DNA from: Leptodactylus fallax
Lineage: Eukaryota > Chordata > Amphibia > Anura > Leptodactylidae
Assembly (NCBI GenBank): GCA_947044405.1
Contig: CAMRHE010000017.1
Coordinates: forward strand, 11,495,001-11,559,000
DNA: 64,000 bases
Direction of reading: 5' to 3'
Position 1 is the first letter of the stretch, and each line of letters opens with the position of its first letter. Under the pieces are notes generated by a model. The model saw nothing but the letters and a program-made list of their open reading frames with translations. It ran no database searches and had not been told where the DNA came from. Shown here piece after piece: positions 1 through 11,100 of the stretch. The position numbers and the translations under genes are program-made.

Positions 1-152
1 ATAGTCCTCACCATTACTGTCTGCTGAGAAGAAGCCGTCTGCTGGTTTACATGGTTCATCCGAGTTGCATCCTATGCAGAGCCTGGGCTGTCTGTAGCCC
101 ACGTTACACGCCTCAACATCTGTGCCCCCGATGCCGTCACTAGAGCATACAC
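1..152 (-). CDS. LRIG1: LRIG1 cytoplasmic tail exon (partial, runs off window start)
   Basis: Read on the minus strand from 152, after an acceptor ending TTCCAG at 153-158. The first two bases complete a Gly codon, then 50 codons stay open to base 1. The peptide begins VCSSDG and contains [10 protein letters not shown] and [12 protein letters not shown]. Human LRIG1 has a cysteine-containing tail segment with VCPRD, CRQPKLC and KEPWKA in the same order (recalled), while LRIG2 and LRIG3 tails differ. This is the main ground for calling LRIG1. The exon is probably the last coding exon; its stop codon is outside the window. Confidence 0.8.
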
Positions 153-3100
153 CTGGAACATAGAAGCCGAGAGCAAGCCGTCACTCACCAGAACCTATAG
201 AAGACACTTAAAGGGATATTCTAGTTTCATCAAACTAAGGTTATTCATTGTATAATGTAAAGTTCTGCAATGTTCTAATATACTTCATGTATCAATTCAT
301 CGCTGCTTGTAAGACATTGACTACTAAAGATCTGTCCTGGTCATGTGATAGACACACAGGTGTACTGCTTGTTACATTTACAGTGCAGGGAACATGTCAC
401 CAACACCCAGTCTGCAGATAGATAGGTTACGGTCACCTGAATCAATTGGTATTTTCTGCATGTAAATTTTTTTTTTTTTTTTTGGCAAATGAGCTACTAA
501 ATAAGACCACGCCCTCATTGCTCCAAAGATCTAATTTGCACATCGACAAAAAAGCAATATCTCAGCAGTGGAGGCAGCGACTCACAAGGGGAAAACACCA
601 TGTGATTGAGGTGACCCTAACCTATCTGTGTGCGGGGGGGGGGGTATACGCTGGGTCTGGTGACCCTAACCTATCTGTGTGCGGGGGGGGGGGGTATACG
701 CTGGGTGTGGTGACCCTAACCTATCTGTGTGCGGGGGGGGGGGGGGGGGGGTGTTATACGCTGGGTGTGGTGACCCTAACCTATTTGTGTGGGGGGGGGG
801 GGGTATACGCTGGGTGTGGTGACCCTAACCTATCTGTGTGTGGGGGGGGGGGGGGTATACGCTGGGTGTGGTGACCCTAACCTATCTGTGTGCGGGGTGG
901 GGGGGGGTATACGCTGGGTGTGGTGACCCTAACCTATCTGTGTGCGGGGGTGGGGGGGTATACACGCTGGGTGTGGTGACCCTAACCTATCTGTGTGCGG
1001 GGGTGGGGGGTATACGCTGGGTCTAGTGACCCTAACCTATCTGTGTGCGGGGTGGGGGGTATACGCTGGGTCTAGTGACCCTAACCTATCTGTGTGCGGG
1101 GTGGGGGGTATACGCTGGGTCTAGTAACCCTAACCTGGGTGGGGGGGGGGTATACGCTGGGTGTGGTGACCCTAACCTATCTGTGTGCGGGGTGGGGGGG
1201 GTATACGTTGGGTCTGGTGACCCTAACCTATCTGTGTGCGGGGGTGGGGGGGTATACGCTGGGTCTGGTGACCCTAACCTGTGTGTGGGGTGGGGGGGTA
1301 TACGTTGGGTCTAGTGACCCTAACCTATCTGTGTGCGGGGTGGGGGGGTATACTCTGGGTCTGGTGACCCTAACCTGTGTGTGGGGTGGGGGGGGTATAC
1401 GTTGGGTCTGGTGACCCTAACCTATCTGTGTGCGGGGTGGGGGGGTATACGCTGGGTCTAGTGACCCTAACCTATCTGTGTGCGGGGTGGGGGGGGTATA
1501 CGCTGGGTCTGGTGACCCTAACCCATCTATGTGCGGGGTGGGAGATATGCTCCAGATAAAACAACTGTCCAGTGAGGCGCTTATAAAGGATATATAAGTT
1601 GGTATCTACAAGAGATGATCACCCGCTATGGACATTCCCAGATCTTGCTCCATTAGGGCAGAGCTGTGTTTGTGACTATGGCGACTCTGAGGTAGTCAGA
1701 GACACGCCCCCTGCCTCATCACACAACTAACATGCACGGATAAAGATTTCCATTCCAGATTATAAGCCAGGTTCTGACTGCAGATAGACTGAGGGGACCC
1801 CGGAGGGGCACTTAAAGGATTTCCTTACTTTGGAGCCCCTTGTGTGAATTGGGGGTAGGGGACATGTGTTAGTTAGTGCTAGGGGATTCATTGGTAAGAC
1901 CTACCTTGGGAGGATAAATAGCTTGGCACGTCCGGGGGCACAATGGTTTCATCTGTAAAACAATGAAGAGCCGTCCGGTTACTCGATTTCATTAAAAAAA
2001 AAAAAAACTAAAAAGAAGCGCCGCATTCCTGTCTCCCCCAATCAGTGTGAGTGGCAGCGAGGAGACGGCCAGGACTCTCAGCGAAACCACAAAGTAATCC
2101 AAGTAACAAATCTGCTTCCCTTCTAGCCAGTACTTTTCTATAAACAGGCCGGAGAGGAGCGGAGCGCGCCCAGACCACGGAGCAAACACATCACACACAG
2201 GCAATTATTATACTGAAAGAGGGAGGGGAGACCAGAATAAAGTGCTGCGATACTGTACACAGCACCACAGCCTGTGCAATACCACATACAGCAGAACTTA
2301 CATTATCTCAGACCATCCCCTTAAAGGGGTTCTCCAGGGAGTCTATCCTCACCTACTTCCTCTGGAGTTTTGTATACCCTGGGTCATGTGATCAGAACCA
2401 GCACCCAATCCCCCAAGTCGCTCCGCCCCTTCCCTTCTCTGCCATGTTCACTGGTTATAATAGCAAAGCCAGCCCCTCCCCCATACACGGACTACCTGTC
2501 ATCACAGGAGAGGAAATGGGAGTGAATGAGGAGTGGGTGCTGGTTCCAATCATATGATGCAGGGTCAGATTAAAAAAAAAATTGGTAGTTTGAGGGTTAA
2601 TTATCAACCTAAAAAAAAAAAAAAAAAATTATACTACAAAACACTACAGGGAACCAATTGGTGCATCAATGGGTTAAAGGGGTCAGAACGTTCTGAAAAC
2701 ATTAAACTTCCCTTTAAATTGCAGATGTTGATGAAACTGTTATACAACACCATTGCTAATGTCTTCTAAGGGGTTGTTCAGGATTAAACAAAAAAACACA
2801 CAGCTGCTTTTTTTTTCCAAAAACAGCACCACACCTGTCCACTGGTTGTGTGTGGTACTGCAGTTCAGCGCCATTCTCTTTTATACTACACACTAAGGAC
2901 AGGTGTGGTGTTGTTTCTAGAAGATAGCAGCCATGTTTTTCTAAGCCAGGACAACCCCTTTAAAGGTCATTTGAAGCCAATACGAAGGACAAAAAATCCC
3001 CTTTCTTGGGGTGTCCATTACCTGTGTTTGTAACGCTGTACTCCTCACTCTTCTTCCTGGTCTGGTAGATAATACACACCCAAACCAGCGAGGTCAGGAC

Positions 3101-6100
3101 GATACTACACACCACTGCGATTGTGATGATGCCGTACGTCATGGTGCCCTCCTCTTTGTTGGACTCCATCACGCAGCCATGAGGAGGGGATATGCTGACT
3201 TGACTGTAAGCTCTTTCTGTTCCAAGGGTGTTGGACATTTCACAAGTATATTTCCCGGCATCTTCCTGGATCACGTTGCGTATGATAAGGAGCTGATTCC
3301 CAGGAGTAAAATGGTGCCTGTCTGTTATGACGAGGGGCTCGTCCCCTTTTAGCCATGTGATCCGGGGTGGGGGGCTCCCGATGGCTTTACACTGTAACGC
3401 TAAGGTAGCTCCTGCTGAAACCTTGCGATCCTCTAATGGATGGGCCAAAATAGGAATCTCTGAAAACCGTAGAAAACAACATGAGAATGCTGCACATTTC
3501 AGTGACACAGTGTTTTTTTTTTGTTTTTTTTTAGCTTTTTGACTCTTTATGACTTACCAAGTATTGTTAATGTGGCGTTTGCAGAAACCGACCCTGCAGA
3601 GTTCTGTGCGGTGCAGCTGTAAACCCCCATATCCTCAACCTTAACGTCCGTGATGAAGAAGACATCGTCATCCGGCATGACATGCATGCGCCGTTCCCGG
3701 GCAGCAGGGAAGTCAGTGCCGCCATCTTTTTGCCAGGCTATTTCTGGGGTAGGGTGGCCTTCTGCTGCACACTCCAGCCTGGCAGTGGTACCCACCCTTA
3801 TGGTGTTATCTCTTGGCGTTTTGGTGAAGGATGGTAAAACTGTAAGGAAAGAGATTTGCAAATTTTGGTAAGGCTAAACAATGAAATGCGAGGGTTAAAA
3901 AGAGACTGCCCCCTAAATCTAGAATATGGTAAAAAGAGAGTGGCAAGGCAACATTCACATCACTCCTGGAAAAAACTGAATTTTCCAATTTGGCCCAGAT
4001 TACAGAAGGAAGCAGCCATGTCTAGCATCTCTAATCCATGGTAATCGGGTGCTGTGGCAAGAGGAATCTTTATGTGACCTCTCATTTTCCCTGCAGTGGC
4101 CACTACAGGGAAAGTGAAGTATTACACGGCACCCATTTAGTAAGTAGGCAATCGTGTAATACAGGGCTATATAGAGTCTGTCAGACTAGGAAAAAAAGAT
4201 TGCGGCTTTCTGCTCATTCTATGGCCTATAAGTGTGGAGCAAACCCAAGCAATTGGAGCAGGAGGATGAAGTATCTACCTAGATTGATCCATACTCACCA
4301 TTCACAGTCAGCCCAGCTTTATTGGAGTAAGTAGAACCAAAATGGTTGGTGGTGATACACTGGTATTGTCCCTCGTGTTCAAAAGTTACATTGCGTAAAT
4401 GTAGTATTGTTGTGTAGACCGTCACATCTCCATCCTTCTCCCTGGTGTTGGCAAGGTTCTCCGTTTCCGCGTTACGCAAGATTTCATTATCTTTCTTCCA
4501 TACAAAGGTCATGGGAGAAGTGCTGCTGCTAGCAGCGGAACAGGAGAAGCGTATATCCTTTCCAACCACCGCCATGGTCGTCTCTGGGTGCACTCTGATG
4601 CGCGGCTTCGGGAGGTCATCTAGAAGACAAGAGGTGGTAGACCACAAAGAGTGTAAGTCAAATCTGAAGCAGAATCTAGAAGAATATTCCGTCTCAGTCC
4701 AATAAATTGTGTATACTATAATATCTAGGTTTAGGAAAGAAGGCAACATATGGCAAAGCCGTGTTGGATACGACATTTACTGGACGGCCACCAGATTGGC
4801 TCACCAGGGTAAAGTGAGACACAAAGTATCCATCTTGTCTCATTCTACACAATCTTCCCCCACTAAGTCACGTTATATCTTCACTCTACGATGACTTCAT
4901 GGTGGTTCTACATAAAGATCGCGTTCCTTTAGAATTACCTAAACGCACACCGGTGGGACGAGTCCTCTGCTTACAGCCGAGAGCCAACGTTCAGGGTTGT
5001 AGGTGGCTCAGTTTTCCGTTGTGCTTGGCTCATACAAATATTATTCTAAATTTAAGGAGTATGCACAGCTGAAGGGGAACGTGTCCCCATCTGTACGCTT
5101 CAGTATTCAGTATCTGCTTGTTCTTTATTAGGCTCTGTTCACATTTCCAGCAATTATTCTGCCGGACCCATCATATGACAGACCTCACTGACTTATAATG
5201 GAGTCTATCAGGTTCTACTGTAGTGTCCAACATTTTGATGGGACCTATGACATAGTCCCCCCAGCATGGTCTCCAAATAGAGCTGCAGATTCCCCACTTT
5301 TAATGCAGAAGGGGGGAAATCTGTGCAGAAAATATCTGCAGCATGTGAATGAGGTTTATAAAATCGCATCCATTTTCCTAGTACTGCAAGACACTGTGCA
5401 TTATACCTGTCCATATCTGCAGGTAAAGTCCACCATGTCTGACAGCACAAACACAAGACTTTCCCTTGTGGTGAATTCAATCTCACCACAGTGAAAGGGG
5501 TTTCCAGGACTTCCATATGGATGATTGATCCTTAGGATGGATCATCAATATGTCACTTGGTGGGGGTCCGACACCCGAAATAGCGAGGGCTACAGCCTCT
5601 TCTCTGTGCTGATGACATCACTTATCAGACACATACAGCAATTCAGTCTGATTCAAATGAATGGGGAGGAGCTGCAATACCCAGCACAGCCACTAAACAA
5701 TGTATGGCGCTGTGCTTGGTAGTCACTGAAGAGGCTACAGCACTCACTTCCAGAAGCTGATCTGTGGGGGTGTCCCAGGTGTCGATCACATGGATGACCT
5801 ATCCTAAAGTCCCTGAAAACTCCTCTAAACTGGATAAAACATGCCGCGGGCGAGCTCGCCCTCAAACAATTGTTTGAGGGTTTACAGTAATATAAAACAG
5901 TTTACCAATTAACTTGACGGATGCGATCCTAATTCTGAAATGAGCGTCTACACACAGAAGTACGCGGCCTCCTTCCGGGAAGCCGGCGCTCATGTAACAT
6001 GTGGCTACTTTGAAATCTAATTGATGTATTTCCACTTCAGCGAGTTCCTCTGGCGGAATGTGCAAATCAGTAAACAAAATAAGCAACGCAAACCGTTCCA

Positions 6101-7991
6101 AGCCACGTACTGTACTAGAACAAAACCCCCTGTAATTGAGCCTGATCTCCGCGTACCTGCTTTTAATTAACCCTTTTGTCTTTGCCGTTGTTCTGTGGGG
6201 GGATAGTTGTGTTTTCAGCTGTCCGGAGCGGAGAGCCAGCTGGACCACAAAAGGAGGGAGATGCTGGAATCTGGGTGTGAGCGGCGGGCGGCACATGTGA
6301 CACGCACATGTGGAGGGTTTGATGTTGGCTTGCCCTTTGGACGGTCGGCGAGTGTGTTGTGAATAGGCTTATGTGTCTGCTGATTTTACTATCAGCTACT
6401 AACGCTCAGATGTGCAGATTCCTACATACGACTCCTACATACAGCTTGCTGACTGTTTCCAATGACAACCAGAAGAAGAGACCATACTGACCCATTCATT
6501 TCTATGGCCCCATAAACATGTCCAGAGTTTTCATGGATCAATGTCTAAATGGTAGAAATGAGCCACAAATCTAGAGCTTGTCCTATTCCTTTCCGTTTGA
6601 GACTCATTCCATTTATTCAAAAATTCTGAGCAGACACCAAAGTCTAGGTATAGACCAAACACAGGAAAGTCGCCGCTTACCACATACGAAGCTGCGGGCG
6701 GGGACGCTGAAGATGCTCTTGTTCTGGATGGACTCTGGATGGGCACAAAGGGCTTTAACATTGGACTGCAGCTTTCTACTTGTCAGCCAGGCAGGAAGCC
6801 ACTTGAGATCACAGTCACATAAGAAGCTCTCGCTATCCATATACCTAGAGAAAAAAAGCAAAAAAAATCTACTCAAGACACTTCGGGACTACTTAGGATT
6901 TCACCTAAGCTGTGCTGTTACATACTGATGACCTATCCTTGGGACAGATCAGAAATATTTGATTGCTGGAGGTCATAGAGGTGACTCCTGGAAACAGACT
7001 TACAAATAACTATCACGTTGAATGTGTCAGATCTGCAGGCGGCATGTTATAGAGCGGGAGAAGCTGAGCAGATTGATATATGGGTTTGTAGAAAAATTAT
7101 AGTGTGTATTTAGTTCATTTTCTGTGCTTAGGAGTCCAGTGGGCGGTCCTACTCCATGATGGATAGCCTTTCCTGCATGATTCTACATACAGATCTAGCT
7201 GTCAATCAAGTTGGGAATGCCCACTGGACTCTTAAGCATAGAAGGCCGGAATTAAAATGAACACAACCTACACAATGCTATAGATCAATATGCCCAGCTC
7301 CTCCTGCTGTAGAATGTGACGGGTTCCCATTACATATTATGTACACTGACACTTTACTTACAGCTCTTTTAACATCTTCAGGTCTCCAAATGCCTCGGCC
7401 GCAAATGACCGTATGGCATTACCGCCAAGGTTTCTGGCAAAAAAAAAAAAAAAAAAAAAAAAATCAGCTTAGAAAATCCACAGTAACATAATGGATAAGG
7501 TTACATAAAGACACAAGTCCAACCCATAAACCGACCATACTGATCCAGAGCAAGGCATAAAACCCAAATGCCCCATACATCAGGGTAAGATATTCCTTCC
7601 CGGGGATTAAATCCCTGGATCAACATCCCATCCCAAAATACCAGGTCATATAATTTGTGAGGATTAGGTTTTGAACGCAAAAAATTATCTACAAATCTTG
7701 GCAAATTTTAGAAATTGTGATTGTACATTTATTGCATCTTAGGCTGGAAAAAAAAAAAAAAAAAAAAAAATTCCAAAAAAATCAGATTATTAATAAAGAG
7801 AACTGAAGCTGCAAACATCTATATTATAAATAATCCAGTACTATAGATAAAATATACATATTTATAGGACTGAATCACCATTGGTTCCTTTTATAAATAT
7901 ATATATTTATTAGTGTGTATTACATATACATATACATACACAAACGCACTGTCTAGCCTGCACTTAATTTATAAATGCAGCCTAGACTGTG

Positions 7992-8058
<67 letters not shown>

Positions 8059-8065
8059 ATGTATG

Positions 8066-8112
<47 letters not shown>

Positions 8113-11100
8113 CGTATTTGTGTGTATGGAATATAATCATTTAGAAATGATGTGCAGTCTGGACAGTATATATGTATATGTGTGTCTATCTATCTATCTA
8201 TCTATCTATACACACATATACATATATACTGTCCAGACTGCACATCATTTCTAAAAGGAAACCAATGCTGATTCAGTTCTAGAGGCATTTATGGTCCTCG
8301 GGGAAGAAGGGAAAAAAAAAAAAAAAAAAAAATCCTCCTCTCCGGCCAAATTTTCAACATACAAGTAACTTTCTTGATGGAAACTTTAGGTGTTCTCCTC
8401 CTCGTGTGCACGTGAGCCCGTCCGAGGGACGAGAATCCACCAAGTGTTGTCTGTTCTCAGAGTAATCACAAAATAAAAATGCGCCCAAATTTGCCATATG
8501 TTCTCTAACTCCTTTCTTGGCACAAGGAGAGGCCAAAGTTGAAGCTGACTTATAATGAGAAGGAAGCAGCTGGTCTGCTCAAATGGACGAGCTTCTCAGC
8601 TTACAAAGACGCTATTAAATTGCTTGCAGACCTCTCAAGCAGCTACTTTTGGCAACCCACTATAAAACTGCAATGCATGATGGGACACTCACAGGTGCTC
8701 CAGGGCCCCCAAGCCTGAGAAAGCGTTTCTGGCCACCGACTTGATCTTGTTTCCAAACAGAGTTCTGCAGTTTCCAAACATCAAGGGTCAGACAAACAAA
8801 AGGGGAGAAAAGGAGAAGAAGAAAAAGCAGAATTAGTCGGGGTGAAAGAGATCTCATGTCCGCTGTACGGCGCTGCTATCAGTATCCGCCGCCGAGATTA
8901 GGGCTTTTCTTTCTTTCGCCTGCTGAAAGGAGATCCCTTTATCAGCCGTGCAATTGAGCAGCGATGACAGGGCTGAATCACACGTATTTTCTCCTGTGAG
9001 AAAGCCGCCATTCAGCTCTCATGTTAGGCCCGGGTTCCTTTCCTTTTTGTTAAATGCTTGTTGTACAATAAGAAAGGTCTGACAAGCCATTAATCACCGC
9101 CATGTCAGATCATCGTCCTCCATCTACAAGTGGCGCATACGTAACGTGAGGCTCTGCCTTGTAGCACAATGGTGTGCTGGTATGGCGTCACTTTATAGAT
9201 TTATCTCTATAGGGGTCCATTTTTTGAGATCTAAAGCTCTATATTTCCTATGTAGGCTTAATGATCCAAACACAGAGAAAAGTTGTAAAACCTGCCAATA
9301 TTGGTGGGACCAGTTGGGTATGTAATGATGTATATGAGGGAGGTCTGACTGTCCCCGACAAGGAGCGGGCATGTTGAGGAGGCGTAGTAGCTGCTGGGCA
9401 AAGGGGTGTGTTTAGGTGTCGAAGGTGTATGGGAACCTGTAAGTTAAAGGGGTTGTCCGAGACCCAGGCATGATGGATACCAATGGCCTATCCACAGGTC
9501 ATTAGATCAGTGTGGTCCGTCACCCAGACCCGCACAGATCAGCTGACACCCAGCCCCGCACAGATCAGCTGACACCCCGCCCCGCACAGATCAGCTGACA
9601 CCCAGCCCCCCACTCAGCTGACACCCAGCCCCGCACAGATCAGCTGACAGAAGCAGTTCTGCTGTTATCCCCAGTGGCTCTGTACACTGTAGTGAAGGCC
9701 CTGGGGAACTGCAGCCATAATCTCATACACTTGAATAGGAACAGAACCACTTCCAGCCATACACCTTGTATACGTCTTCCATTATGCCTGGGTCTTGAAC
9801 AACCCTGTTAAAGAGGACCTGTCACCTATCCTGACAATTTTGAGTCCCCCATACAATCTGTGTTGTGCTGTTCCTCCATTATTCCTCCTGGAAACTGATA
9901 AATAAACTGACTACTGGGCTACCAATCCTTGGGTCAAAGAGATATTTGGACAGCATTAGACAGACACACGCCCGCAACTACTAACACCCAGCTGTCAATA
10001 TAGTCATAAGTTTCCAGGAGGAATAAGAGGAACGAAACAAACTAGAATTCCTCTTTAAATTATACAATTCTACTTCCTGCAAAAGAATCTCACTTTCACA
10101 ATACAAACATTTAGAAATAAAGTTAAAGAACACTAAATTTTAATCAACATTTCTACAGAAATGGCCGTATATTGGTACATCAGAAGTGAGTGATTGGTAA
10201 AGTTTGTTAAATAGAATCTTTCATGTCCTCAGAGATGGACGGTATTATATACCGCTAGAGAGCTGACTCACTGTTAGCTGTGCCGCTATGTTCCCCGGTG
10301 CCAGAGATATCCTCCTGCTGAACAGTAAGGCCCACCTTTCTAACCGTGGGGGATTTCGGCGCCAAAACTCACGGCACCGATATCTCTGGCACCGGGGAGT
10401 GTCCCAGCAAAGCTGACAGTCCGCTGAATTCAGTATATAATACCGCCGGTATCAGAGGATGTGAAGGATCCTCTTTAATAAGGTATATTTTACATCAGAG
10501 GTATCTGCATTTTAATTACATTTTAGTTGTTTTTTTTTTATTATATTCTGTGTGAAGTGAATTTCCTTTACAGGCCTCTTTCCTAATGGAGGACCACCCA
10601 AAAACTTTCACCAGCTTTCCCAAACCCTGCACCTCTTTCTTCACAGCTACCTCGAGCCTGACAATGCGGGATATTCTGGTGCTGCGGCTATTGAGGCCGT
10701 CTCTCTCCGCATGATATATGTATGAATGGATGTCCCTATCTGTGCGGCCAGAATAAAGGACACACACCGGGCGGAGGAGGGGGAAGGAGGAGGGAGAGGT
10801 CCTACATCTTGAGGAACAGTGAAAGACTTTAGGAGGTAAAGTACTCACAGCTTGTTCAGGCTCTCCAGGCCTCGAAAGGCCCCATTGGCATCCTCTATTG
10901 TGCCCGAGATCTCATTATGATCCAGTTCCCTGCAGAGAACACAAAAGACAAGGTACATAAGAATAGGGGAAAGGTTTGGGAAGGGATTAACAATAGAAAA
11001 AAGACCCTTTTAGGTTGTAGAGGCAGAAATAACCCTTTCAGGTCCAGTTTTGGCCATACTGACCATATCATTTGGTTTCACATACATATAGTTCACTATA

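Larger units (their letters stand above)
153..1904 (-). other. LRIG1 intron sequence (probably hiding or lacking one tail exon)
   Basis: Holds a MITE fragment (about 380-609) and the G-rich array (610-1549). Mammalian LRIG1 has a short exon here beginning (G)TLSDRQ. I checked both unique parts (153-380, 1550-1904) on the minus strand and found no equivalent. Confidence 0.6.
7868..8283. mobile_element. Inverted-repeat element filled with microsatellites
   Basis: The outer left arm (GGACTGAATCACCATTGGTT, from 7868) pairs with the outer right arm (AACCAATGCTGATTCAGTTC, near 8260). Inside are (TG)n at 7992-8042, (TGTA)n at 8040-8068, (TA)n at 8067-8109 and the hairpin at 8140-8255. It may be a non-autonomous DNA transposon; no clear target duplication was seen. 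Confidence 0.6.
7434..8692 (-). other. LRIG1 intron between LRR15 and LRR14
   Basis: Dominated by simple sequence and a nested inverted-repeat element (7868-8283). Also holds poly-A runs at 7440-7462, 7748-7770 and 8311-8331. Confidence 0.75.
8765..10848 (-). other. LRIG1 intron between LRR14 and LRR13
   Basis: The part next to LRR14 (8881-9125) looks unique, AT-balanced and repeat-free and may be a conserved element. Then come three adjoining MITEs (9446-9812, 9808-10058, about 10240-10480). Confidence 0.7.

Noticed and set aside
153..188. GTGAGT donor-like site 30 bases before the tail-exon acceptor
   Set aside because: It would leave an intron of about 35 bases, too short for a vertebrate, and the sequence upstream on the minus strand has stops and reads like a repeat end.
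610..1549. Telomere-like CCCTAA in every unit
   Set aside because: One CCCTAA per 49-bp unit, never as tandem hexamers; the unit is explained by the MITE terminus.
446..1559. Overlapping open frames with repeated VTLTYLCAG
   Set aside because: They are readings of the 49-bp tandem repeat in all frames, with no start context or homology.
2960..3508. Single 182-codon frame as one exon
   Set aside because: Only 3022-3459 is exon; the extra residues at both ends are intron translated past the GT and AG sites.
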